Translations under genes and position numbers: made by a program
Shown here: in pieces, positions 7,597-14,785 of the stretch
Layout: every line of letters starts with the position of its first letter
Position numbering within the stretch: position 1 is the first letter of the stretch
The notes under the pieces: generated by a model
What the model saw: the letters and a program-made list of their open reading frames with translations, nothing else
Told to the model about the DNA's origin: nothing
Database searches by the model: none
DNA from: Acidimicrobiia bacterium
GTDB taxonomy: Bacteria > Actinomycetota > Acidimicrobiia > Acidimicrobiales > Aldehydirespiratoraceae
Direction of reading: 5' to 3'
Assembly: GCA_022824605.1 (NCBI GenBank)
Contig: JAJDZO010000305.1
Location: 1-15,147, forward strand
DNA: 15,147 nt

Positions 7597-8721
7597 ATGA
7601 GGATCGACCGGGTCGAGGTCCGGCACGTCACCATGCCGTTGCTGTATCCCTGGAGGACTGCGTCGCACGAGATCGCGTCCATCGACACTCTGCTGCTGCA
7701 GATCACCAGCGGGGATATGAGCGTCTGGTCCGAATCGTGTCCGTTCGGGGAACCCGGCTACAGCCCCGAGTACGCCGGAGGGGCCTTTGCAGTGCTCCGC
7801 GACTGGCTTGCGCCCGCCGTTGTCGGCGCCGAGTTCGATTCCGGCGAACTGCTCCAGGAGAGGCTGTCGCACTTCAAGGGCAACTACTTCGCCAAGGCTG
7901 CGCTCGATGTGGGCTGGTGGGTCCTCGAAGCACGCCGTACCGGAAGGCCACTGCACTCCCTGCTTGGCGGCCGGCGCAATCGGGTGGAGGTCGGAGCCGA
8001 CTTCGGCGTCATGGACTCACTCGACGAACTCGTGGCCGCGGTGGACGATGCCGTCGGGGCCGGCTACAGGCGTGTGAAACTCAAGTTCCGGCCGGGCTGG
8101 GATCTGGACATGTTGAAGGCGGTCCGCTCGACCTTTCCCGACCTAACCGCCCACATCGACTGCAACGCGGCGTTCCGGCTCTGCGATCTTGACCTCTTCC
8201 GTGCGGTCGATCGGTTCGAATTGGCCATGATCGAGCAGCCGCTTCAGCACGACGACCTCCTCGATCATGCGAAGCTCCAGGCGCAGATCGACACGCCGCT
8301 GTGTCTCGACGAGAGCATCGTCTCGGTCAAGAGTGCCGAGCACGCCGTCGAGTTGGGAAGTTGCCGCTACATCAACGTCAAGCCGGGCCGGGTCGGCGGT
8401 TTGACTGTTGCGAAGTCGATCCACGATCTCTGCGAGAATGCCGGCATCGGATGCTGGGTGGGCGGCATGCTGGAGAGCGGCGTGGGCGCGGCCGTATGCG
8501 TCGCGCTCGCGACGCTGGAGAACTTCACCTATCCGGCCGACATCTTCCCCGCATCGCGTTTCTATGCCGAGGACCTTGCCGAACCCGCCGTGTCCTTCGA
8601 GACGTCGAGCGGCGGCGGGTGGCACGCGGTCGCCCCCGACGAGCCCGGCATCGCGCCGGCGCCCAAGCCCGATCTTCTGGAGCGCTTCACAGCAGACCGG
8701 TTCGTGATCGAGGCACCGTGA
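7597..8721 (+). CDS. Enolase-superfamily enzyme, o-succinylbenzoate synthase / N-succinylamino acid racemase group
   Basis: The 374-residue protein has the muconate-cycloisomerase-subgroup fold: an N-terminal capping domain and a beta-barrel with all expected active-site residues. These are the KxK pair K161/K163 (KLKFRPGWD), metal ligands D188 (DCN), E213 (IEQPL) and D238 (CLDES), and the opposite base K262 (NVKPGRVGGL), followed by WVGGMLESGVG. The spacing is close to that of the Amycolatopsis N-acylamino acid racemase, a promiscuous OSBS/NSAR enzyme. It could therefore make o-succinylbenzoate for menaquinone, racemise N-succinylamino acids, or act on a related acid. No other men genes are in the window, and it is divergent from the uptake operon, so a catabolic racemase or dehydratase-type role seems more likely than MenC. 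The reaction is not settled by sequence. Confidence 0.85.
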   Translation: MRIDRVEVRHVTMPLLYPWRTASHEIASIDTLLLQITSGDMSVWSESCPFGEPGYSPEYAGGAFAVLRDWLAPAVVGAEFDSGELLQERLSHFKGNYFAKAALDVGWWVLEARRTGRPLHSLLGGRRNRVEVGADFGVMDSLDELVAAVDDAVGAGYRRVKLKFRPGWDLDMLKAVRSTFPDLTAHIDCNAAFRLCDLDLFRAVDRFELAMIEQPLQHDDLLDHAKLQAQIDTPLCLDESIVSVKSAEHAVELGSCRYINVKPGRVGGLTVAKSIHDLCENAGIGCWVGGMLESGVGAAVCVALATLENFTYPADIFPASRFYAEDLAEPAVSFETSSGGGWHAVAPDEPGIAPAPKPDLLERFTADRFVIEAP

Positions 8722-8799
8722 CTGGCGCGAACCCAGCGGCGAGTCCTGCCTGATCCCGCGACGCTGTGCCCTCAAGGAACCCGCGGTTCGCTCGGCCTC

Positions 8800-9549
8800 T
8801 CAGACCAGCGCCGGCGGCACGGCGAGCTGATTGATGGCGTCGGTGGCCATTGCGATGTGTGCCTTGCCGTCATGGAGGGCGATGGCGCCGTGGCCCGGGA
8901 GGAGCGCATCGAACTCAAGTTCAGCCAGCGCCAGCACGGTTGCGAGCGAGTCCTGGAGGTCACAGTCCGCAATGGCCTGCAGGTGCAGCTTTCCCCAGGC
9001 GAAGATGGCGTCGCCGGCGAAGAGGTAGGTCCGCTCGCCGCCCTCGACCAGGAACGATCCGTGGCCGCCACAATGGCCCGGCGTGTCGAGATAGGTGAGT
9101 GTCAGGCGGCCCACCGAGCGCTGGGCGCCGTCGGGCAGCAGATCATTGACGGGGCAGGGTTCGTAGGAGTAGTCCTCGGGGAAGATTCCGGCCGCCTGAG
9201 CCCGACAGAAGGACGTGGCCTCATGGTCGCCCTCCTGCAGCGCTCGCCCGGTGGCGGCTCCCGTGGCCACGGCCAGTCCGAGGCGCTCGCGGTAGACCGA
9301 TGCGCCCCCGGCGTGATCAGTGTGGTAGTGGGTCAAGAACAGCCTGGTGATGGCGGCCGGATCGTAGCCGGCGCGCCGGATGTTGCCGGTGACTCGCTGG
9401 AATCCGGTCTCAGTACCCATCCCGCACTCGATCAGGACCTGCTCACTGCCACCGTCGAGCAGATAGCAGTGCGCGTCGAAGTCTGACGAGACCCCGAAAC
9501 CGCTGAGCGTGCCACCGCCCACCAGATGAACGTCAGATGTGAGTCGCAC
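8800..9549 (-). CDS. Metallo-beta-lactamase-fold hydrolase
   Basis: The 249-residue protein has the binuclear-metal signature HYHTDH (H74, H76, D78, H79), then TPGH (H159), FAGD (D180) and LLPGHG (H220), the full ligand set of the metallo-beta-lactamase superfamily. Members hydrolyse thioesters, lactones and other esters, among other reactions; no subfamily-specific motif fixes the substrate. There is no signal peptide, so it is probably cytoplasmic. The start is GTG at 9549, preferred over the ATG at 9618, because AAGGAG lies 6 nt upstream. It thereby overlaps none of its own domain with the preceding SDR gene, whose stop is at 9566. It is the last gene of the operon that begins at 12737, and may hydrolyse a product of the dehydrogenases. 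Confidence 0.87.
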   Translation of the reverse strand: MRLTSDVHLVGGGTLSGFGVSSDFDAHCYLLDGGSEQVLIECGMGTETGFQRVTGNIRRAGYDPAAITRLFLTHYHTDHAGGASVYRERLGLAVATGAATGRALQEGDHEATSFCRAQAAGIFPEDYSYEPCPVNDLLPDGAQRSVGRLTLTYLDTPGHCGGHGSFLVEGGERTYLFAGDAIFAWGKLHLQAIADCDLQDSLATVLALAELEFDALLPGHGAIALHDGKAHIAMATDAINQLAVPPALV

Positions 9550-9555
9550 AGCCTT

Positions 9556-9561
9556 CTCCTT
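9556..9561 (-). promoter_or_regulatory. Shine-Dalgarno deciding a GTG start
   Basis: The minus strand reads AAGGAG, 6 nt before GTG 9549. It selects the GTG start of the metallo-hydrolase, 16 bp after the stop of the upstream SDR gene. Confidence 0.75.
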
Positions 9562-9565
9562 GCGA

Positions 9566-10351
9566 TCAGCTCTCGGGTACGTCGTAGGTCTGGGCACTGA
9601 GGGCGCCGTCCACGACAAGGTTTATTCCGGACACGTAGGCGGCTTCGTCGGAGGCGAGGTACAGGAACGCGTTGGCGATGTCGTCGACCGACGTCAGCCG
9701 GTTGGCGGGCACCACCGGGAAGCCTTCGGAACGCCATTTGTCCATCAACTTCTCGCCCACGATGTCGACTGACTGCTGGGTGTCTCCGGGGCCCGGGGCG
9801 ACGCAGTTGCACCGGATGTTGTAGGGAGCGCACTCGACCGCGATCGCCTTGGCCAGGGCCACCACCCCGGTCTTGGCCACGCTGTAGGGCGTGCACCCTC
9901 GACCGTGCCCGAGAGCGGCGATGGACGACGTGAACAGGATCACGCCGCCGCCGGTCTCCTTCATCGCTCGGGCTGCCCGGTTGCTCAGCACGAAGTAGGC
10001 GTCGAGGTTCACCGACAGGATCCGGCGCCAGGTGGCGTCGCTCACGTCGACGAACTCCGACAGGTCCCAGGCGGCGGCATTCGACACCATGACGTCGAGC
10101 TTGGGGTCTACGGCCAGAGCGCTGTCCACCGCTTCAGCGCAGTTCTCCATGACGCTCAGATCGAAGTTGAGCAGGTGGGGCGTGCCCCCCAGGTCCTCGA
10201 TCACCGGCGCGACTGCGTCGAGGCGCTCCTGCTGGTAGTCGACCAGATAGAGGTTCGCGGCGCCCTCGGCCGCGAAGAGTTCGGCGGTGCGGCGCCCGAA
10301 GCCGCTGCCGGCTCCGGTGATGAAGACGTTGCGTCCCTCGAATCGTCGCAT
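9566..10351 (-). CDS. Short-chain dehydrogenase/reductase (SDR), downstream copy
   Basis: The 261-residue classical SDR has the nucleotide motif TGAGSGFG (12-19), an acidic residue after the second strand (D38 in YLVDY) suggesting NAD preference, SNAAA in place of the usual NNAG (N91), VNLD, and the catalytic S142/S143, Y156 and K160 (YSVAK). It oxidises or reduces a hydroxyl/carbonyl; the substrate is unknown. It is about 80% identical by hand alignment (about 53 differences in 261) to the SDR at 10572-11360, and both end in the same TYDVPES sequence, so they are tandem duplicates. The copies differ near the active site (CTPYSVAK here, FTHYCVAK there), which could reflect a changed substrate. 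The ATG at 10351 follows an AGGGG about 10 nt upstream. Confidence 0.9.
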   Translation of the reverse strand: MRRFEGRNVFITGAGSGFGRRTAELFAAEGAANLYLVDYQQERLDAVAPVIEDLGGTPHLLNFDLSVMENCAEAVDSALAVDPKLDVMVSNAAAWDLSEFVDVSDATWRRILSVNLDAYFVLSNRAARAMKETGGGVILFTSSIAALGHGRGCTPYSVAKTGVVALAKAIAVECAPYNIRCNCVAPGPGDTQQSVDIVGEKLMDKWRSEGFPVVPANRLTSVDDIANAFLYLASDEAAYVSGINLVVDGALSAQTYDVPES

Positions 10352-10374
10352 CGTGTTCGGTACCCCTACTTCGG

Positions 10375-10506
10375 TTAGGAGTGGACCTGCTCGTAGCTCA
10401 TACCGCCGCTGTCATCCACCCAGTACCTGGGTGCCCATCCGACGCCCTGCCACGTCTTGATCTTGGTCGGACGCATTCGGAACAGCCACCGGAACTCGTC
10501 GGCCAT
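10375..10506 (-). CDS. 43-residue mini-protein homologous to the C-terminal tail of the PPOX protein
   Basis: The small protein is rich in aromatic residues (Trp7, 19, 24 and 29, plus Tyr28 and Tyr37) and basic residues. From residue 6 on it aligns without gaps to the last 39 residues of the PPOX-fold protein encoded at 12201-12737. About 26 of 38 compared positions are identical, including IKTW, GVGWA, RYWV, SGG and SYE. It has its own AAGGAG 7 nt before the ATG and a stop at 10375, and sits 65 bp after one SDR gene and 23 bp before the next. Many codons differ synonymously while the protein sequence is kept, as expected of a selected gene rather than a recent scrap. I know no function for it. 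It could be a free-standing binding domain, a partner of the SDRs or PPOX protein, or a decayed remnant of a second PPOX gene. Confidence 0.72.
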   Translation of the reverse strand: MADEFRWLFRMRPTKIKTWQGVGWAPRYWVDDSGGMSYEQVHS

Positions 10507-10513
10507 CGCGTGT

Positions 10514-10519
10514 CTCCTT
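10514..10519 (-). promoter_or_regulatory. Shine-Dalgarno of the mini-gene
   Basis: The minus strand reads AAGGAG, 7 nt before ATG 10506. This near-consensus site is the best direct evidence that the 43-residue frame is translated. Confidence 0.7.
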
Positions 10520-10571
10520 ATTCTTGTGTTGTCTTGGTTGCCGAAGGCGAGATCCCTGCTTGAGAAGGTCG

Positions 10572-11360
10572 CTAGCTCTCGGGCACGTCGTAGGTTTGGG
10601 CGGTGAGGGCGCCGTCCACTATGAGGTTGATGCCCGACACGTACTGGGCCTCGTCGGAGGCCAGGTACAGGAAGGCGTGGGCCACGTCGTCCACCGTGGC
10701 CAGCCGGTTGGCCGGCACCAGAGGGAATCCCTCGGTGCGCCACTTGTTCATTAGTTCCTCGCCGGCGAGGTCGACAGACTGCTGGGTGTCGGCCGGGCCG
10801 GGTCCCACGCTGTTGCATCGGATGTTGTAGGGGGCGCATTCCACGGCGATTGCCTTGGTCAGTGCGGCCACGCCTGCCTTGGCCACGCAGTAGTGGGTGA
10901 ACCCGCGGCCGTGGCCCAACGACGCGATCGAGGAGGTGAACAGGATCACACCGCCGCCGGTTTCCTTCATGGCCCGCGCCGCCCGGTTGCCCATCACGAA
11001 GTAGGCGTCGAGGTTGACCGACAGGACTCTGCGCCATTCTGTGTCGGTCATGTCCACGAACTCGGCGATGGTCCATGCGGCCGCGTTGGACACCATCACG
11101 TCGAGCTTCGGGTCGATGGCCAGAGCCTGAGCCACCGCGTCGGAGCAGTTCTCCATCACGCCGAGGTCGGTGTTGATCGGGTGTGCCACCGCGCCGAGCG
11201 CCTCAATCGCCGGCGCGACCTCGTCGAGGCGCTCCTGCTTGTGGTCGATGAGGTACAGGTTCTTGGCACCCTCGGCGGCGAACAACTCCGCGGTACGTCG
11301 TCCGAAACCGCTTCCAGCTCCTGTGACGAAAACGTTGCGTCCCTCGAAGCGTCGACTCAT
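10572..11360 (-). CDS. Short-chain dehydrogenase/reductase (SDR), upstream copy
   Basis: This 262-residue classical SDR is the paralogue of the one at 9566-10351. It has TGAGSGFG (13-20), an acidic residue after the second strand (D39 in YLIDH) suggesting NAD, SNAAA, VNLD and the catalytic S143/S144, Y157 and K161 in HYCVAK. The start at ATG 11360 has a purine-rich GAGGGGG upstream. It lies 34 bp after the stop of the FabG-like SDR and 65 bp before the mini-gene, so all are probably cotranscribed. The long identical stretches between the two copies (for example RRTAELFAAEG and RAARAMKETGGGVILFTSSI) argue for duplication within this lineage or recent conversion. The substrate is unknown. Confidence 0.9.
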   Translation of the reverse strand: MSRRFEGRNVFVTGAGSGFGRRTAELFAAEGAKNLYLIDHKQERLDEVAPAIEALGAVAHPINTDLGVMENCSDAVAQALAIDPKLDVMVSNAAAWTIAEFVDMTDTEWRRVLSVNLDAYFVMGNRAARAMKETGGGVILFTSSIASLGHGRGFTHYCVAKAGVAALTKAIAVECAPYNIRCNSVGPGPADTQQSVDLAGEELMNKWRTEGFPLVPANRLATVDDVAHAFLYLASDEAQYVSGINLIVDGALTAQTYDVPES

Positions 11361-11394
11361 CGTTGGTCCCCCTCGTTCCTAGGTTGCTGCGCCG

Positions 11395-12204
11395 CTAGTG
11401 GGCGGTCCAGCCTCCGTCTACTGTCAACACTGATCCGGTCACGTACGACGAGGCCGGCGACGCCAGGTAGATGGTTGCCCCGGCGATCTCGTGCAGTTCG
11501 CCCCAGCGTTTCAGGGCTACCTCCTGGCCGATCACCCGCACGCTGTGCTCGCTGTGCTGGTGCGGCTGGTTCATCTCGGTGAGGAACGGGCCGGGGGCGA
11601 TGGCGTTGACGTTCACGCCGTGGGGTGCCCATTCCATGGCCAGAGCCCTGGTCAGCTGCACGATGGCGCCCTTCGAGGACGTGTAGGCGGTGCGGTCGGG
11701 GGCGGCCACCAGGCCGAAGGTCGAGGCCACGTTGATCACGCGGCCGCAGTCGGACTTCCACAGGTGCGCGGCCGCGGCCCGGCAGGTCAGCCACGGCCCC
11801 GTGACGTTGACGGCCAGCGACTCTTCGAACTCGGATCGGTTCAGATCGCCTATGGCGCCGCGCACCAGGATCCCGGCATTGTTGACCAGGATGTCTAGGC
11901 CACCGAAGCGGTCCACGACGCTGGACACGGCCGCCTCGACCGAGGCTGTGTCGGTGTACTCCATCTCGACGGCCAGCGTCGAGCCTCCGGTGGATGCCGT
12001 GATCTCGTCGGCTGTGGCCTGAGCCGCGCTCAGGGTGCGGCTGGTCACCGCCACTCGGGCTCCGGCGAAGCTGAGCGCCTCGGCCATCACCGCGCCGAGG
12101 CCCCGCGAGCCGCCCGTCACCAGGGCAGAGCGTCCGTCCAGGCGGAACAGGTCGAGCGGGTTCTCAGCCGTGGTGCTCTCCCGTGGGGCAGAACGAGGCG
12201 TCAG
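11395..12204 (-). CDS. FabG-like short-chain dehydrogenase with no standard start codon
   Basis: This SDR belongs to the 3-oxoacyl-reductase/gluconate-5-dehydrogenase-like group. It has LVTGGSRGLG, NNAGIL, NVAST (catalytic Ser), AYTSSK (catalytic Tyr and Lys) and a C-terminal TVDGGW. A TSR after the second strand suggests NADPH. Domain sequence begins at about NPLDLFRLDG. Between the upstream gene's stop (12201) and that point the frame has no ATG, GTG or TTG. Candidates are CTG at 12204, overlapping the stop as CTGA with GAGGAGG about 10 nt upstream (used here, 269 residues); ACG at 12171, which follows GGGAG by 6 nt and would give a typical (M)AENPLDLF start; or ATG at 12282, deep inside the upstream gene. 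GTG at 12120 would remove the start of the fold. The gene body is certain; its 5' end is not. Confidence 0.85.
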   Translation of the reverse strand: MTPRSAPRESTTAENPLDLFRLDGRSALVTGGSRGLGAVMAEALSFAGARVAVTSRTLSAAQATADEITASTGGSTLAVEMEYTDTASVEAAVSSVVDRFGGLDILVNNAGILVRGAIGDLNRSEFEESLAVNVTGPWLTCRAAAAHLWKSDCGRVINVASTFGLVAAPDRTAYTSSKGAIVQLTRALAMEWAPHGVNVNAIAPGPFLTEMNQPHQHSEHSVRVIGQEVALKRWGELHEIAGATIYLASPASSYVTGSVLTVDGGWTAH

Positions 12205-12737
12205 GTGGCGTGGGCCTCCTCGTAGCTGGGGCCACCGGACTCGGCCACCCAGTAGCGACGGGCCCAGCCGACGCCCTTCCACGTCTTGATGACGGTGGGG
12301 ACCATCTTGATGAGCCAGCGGGGCTGCTGCAGGGTCGACACCAGATAGGTCGGGCCGTTGGGGCCGAGATAGCGGTATGACATCTGCTCGGCGACCTGCA
12401 CCCAGCGACCGCCGATGTTGGGCTCCTCCTCGACGGTGGCGGTGCCCTCCATGTACACCTTGGGGATCTCCATCGCCTGACCGGCCTCGTCGGGGTCGCT
12501 GTGGGGGGCGTCGATAACCACACTGACCCGTCCGTCGGCCTTGATGTATTCACACCAAAGGGCCCGCTGGCGGCCCACGAAATACAGCGCCTCGCCGTCC
12601 CACTGGTACCACACCGGCATCACATACGGCGATCCGTCCGGCTTGAGGGTGGCCAGGCGGGCGACCGGGTTGCCCGCCAGGAACTGCTCCATCTCCTCGG
12701 CCGTCAATCCACCCAGATCGCCCCGGAAACTACTCAT
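12201..12737 (-). CDS. Pyridoxamine 5'-phosphate oxidase-fold (PPOX/F420-type) oxidoreductase with Trp-rich C-terminal tail
   Basis: The 178-residue protein has the split-barrel fold of PPOX-class flavin/F420 enzymes: FLAGNPVARLATLKPDGSPY (about 19-38), PVWYQWDG, LYFVG, and a following VSVVIDAP strand. Related actinobacterial proteins bind F420 or FMN and reduce enoyl or quinone-like compounds, or bind haem or biliverdin; the cofactor cannot be told here. The barrel ends near residue 130. The last 40 residues form an aromatic, basic tail (IKTWKGVGWARRYWV) that recurs as a separate protein at 10375-10506. The start at ATG 12737 has AAAGGAG 9 nt upstream. It is the first gene of the operon running to 8800 and its stop overlaps the most likely region for the start of the next SDR gene. 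Confidence 0.85.
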   Translation of the reverse strand: MSSFRGDLGGLTAEEMEQFLAGNPVARLATLKPDGSPYVMPVWYQWDGEALYFVGRQRALWCEYIKADGRVSVVIDAPHSDPDEAGQAMEIPKVYMEGTATVEEEPNIGGRWVQVAEQMSYRYLGPNGPTYLVSTLQQPRWLIKMVPTVIKTWKGVGWARRYWVAESGGPSYEEAHAT

Positions 12738-12772
12738 AGTCGACCGCTCCTTTTCTCACTGGTCGAGGCCGC

Positions 12773-12782
12773 ACAGTACCAT
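12773..12782. promoter_or_regulatory. Overlapping divergent -10 boxes between the PPOX operon and the ATPase gene
   Basis: Only 52 bp separate the two divergent start codons. On the plus strand TACCAT (12777-12782) ends 7 bp before the ATG at 12790, the spacing of a leaderless transcript, and no Shine-Dalgarno is present. On the minus strand TACTGT (12773-12778) ends about 35 bp before ATG 12737. Both fit TAnnnT and they share two bases, so the two promoters may compete. No clear -35 boxes were found. Confidence 0.4.
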
Positions 12783-12789
12783 CGCGTCG

Positions 12790-13869
<1,080 letters not shown>

Positions 13870-13871
13870 CC

Positions 13872-13894
13872 ACCCCGAGGCGCGGCGTCGGGGT
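13872..13894. terminator. Hairpin between convergent genes, probable bidirectional terminator
   Basis: ACCCCGA (13872-13878) and TCGGGGT (13888-13894) form a perfect 7-bp stem with a 9-nt loop. It fills almost the whole 25-bp gap between the stop of the ATPase gene (plus) and the stop of the amidohydrolase gene (minus). There is no T tract on either side, so it would be a non-canonical terminator of the kind common in GC-rich actinobacteria. Confidence 0.5.
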
Positions 13895-14761
13895 CTAGAA
13901 GTTGAACAGCGACATGGCGGTGCCGCCTCGGATCATGTCGCGCTCGGCTGTGGTGATGTTGGGTAGCAGCTGGTCGACCACGCCGAGGGTCTCGGGATAG
14001 CCGGGCTCCTCCCGGATCCAGGGCCAGTCGGAGGCCATCAGCATGCGCTCCGCGCCGAAGGCGGCGTAGATGCGGTCGGTGGTCTCCTGCAGGTCCCGGT
14101 AGGGGTAGGGGGCGCCGCTGAAGGCGTAGTGCCCCGAGAAGTGGACGTGCACGCTGGAGTGCTTGGCGGCCAGCGCCTCCACCGTCTCCAGGCCCGGCGG
14201 GGGCAGCGGCATGTCGAACCGGGGCCGCCGGTGGTCGTCCACCCGCAGTTCCAGATGCATGTTGGGCAGGAACCCCAGATGGTTGAGCACCACCTTCAAT
14301 CCCGGCAGCAGCTCCAGGCAACCGTCTAGCAGAGCCACCTGGTCGGCCGGGCCGTAGAACCAGGCCTTCATGTTGGCATCGCGCATGGCAGCCAGTGCCG
14401 GGAACACCGCCAGCGATTCGGGGTCGGCACCGGGCTCCCCCTCCAGGCCGTAGAACCTCACACCCTCGATTCCGGCGTCGATTCTGCGCTGCAGAGTGGC
14501 CAGCGGATCGGACTCCTCGAAGTCGTAGACAGCGACGCCTGCGAACTTGCCTGGATGCTCCGCGAGCACTTCGGCCAGGAAGCGGTCGTGCTCCGACAGG
14601 GCGCAGAAGATGGCCCGGTCCACGCCGGCGGCGTCCATCGCCTCCAGCAGGCGCGCCGCGGTCTCCTCCCGCTCGGGCGGCGCCATGATGTCGAAGACAG
14701 CTCTCGGGTAGTCGTCACTGAGGGCCTTGAATAGATGCAGGTGGGCGTCCACTACGTCCAT
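13895..14761 (-). CDS. Amidohydrolase family protein (COG2159-type TIM barrel)
   Basis: The 288-residue protein is a metal-dependent hydrolase/decarboxylase-type TIM barrel. It has the first-strand DAHLHLF (H7, H9), NHLG (H161), HVHFSGHYAFSG (about 204-215) and SDWPW (D245), the usual order of metal ligands and catalytic Asp in the amidohydrolase-2 family, which includes ACMS/resorcylate decarboxylases and lactonases. Reaction and substrate are unknown. It has no signal peptide. The ATG at 14761 has AAAGG about 9-10 nt upstream. It follows the partial gene at 14786 by 24 bp in the same direction, so they are probably cotranscribed, and it converges on the ATPase gene. Confidence 0.85.
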   Translation of the reverse strand: MDVVDAHLHLFKALSDDYPRAVFDIMAPPEREETAARLLEAMDAAGVDRAIFCALSEHDRFLAEVLAEHPGKFAGVAVYDFEESDPLATLQRRIDAGIEGVRFYGLEGEPGADPESLAVFPALAAMRDANMKAWFYGPADQVALLDGCLELLPGLKVVLNHLGFLPNMHLELRVDDHRRPRFDMPLPPPGLETVEALAAKHSSVHVHFSGHYAFSGAPYPYRDLQETTDRIYAAFGAERMLMASDWPWIREEPGYPETLGVVDQLLPNITTAERDMIRGGTAMSLFNF

Positions 14762-14785
14762 GGCGGCAAGCCTTTCTGTTGGTCG

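Larger units (their letters stand above)
9566..11360 (-). repeat. Tandem SDR gene duplication interrupted by a mini-gene
   Basis: The genes at 9566-10351 and 10572-11360 are direct-repeat paralogues, alignable end to end with one extra residue (Ser2) in the second. About 80% of residues match. The 220 bp between them hold the 43-residue mini-protein and two short spacers. Confidence 0.8.

Noticed and set aside
8777..8789. GAACC/GGTTC inverted repeat between the convergent genes at 8721 and 8800
   Set aside because: The 5-bp stem with a 3-nt loop and no T tract is too weak to call a terminator with confidence.
12541..12789. N-terminal extension of the ATPase frame
   Set aside because: It is antisense to the PPOX gene, and ABC ATPase homology and a plausible leaderless start begin at 12790.
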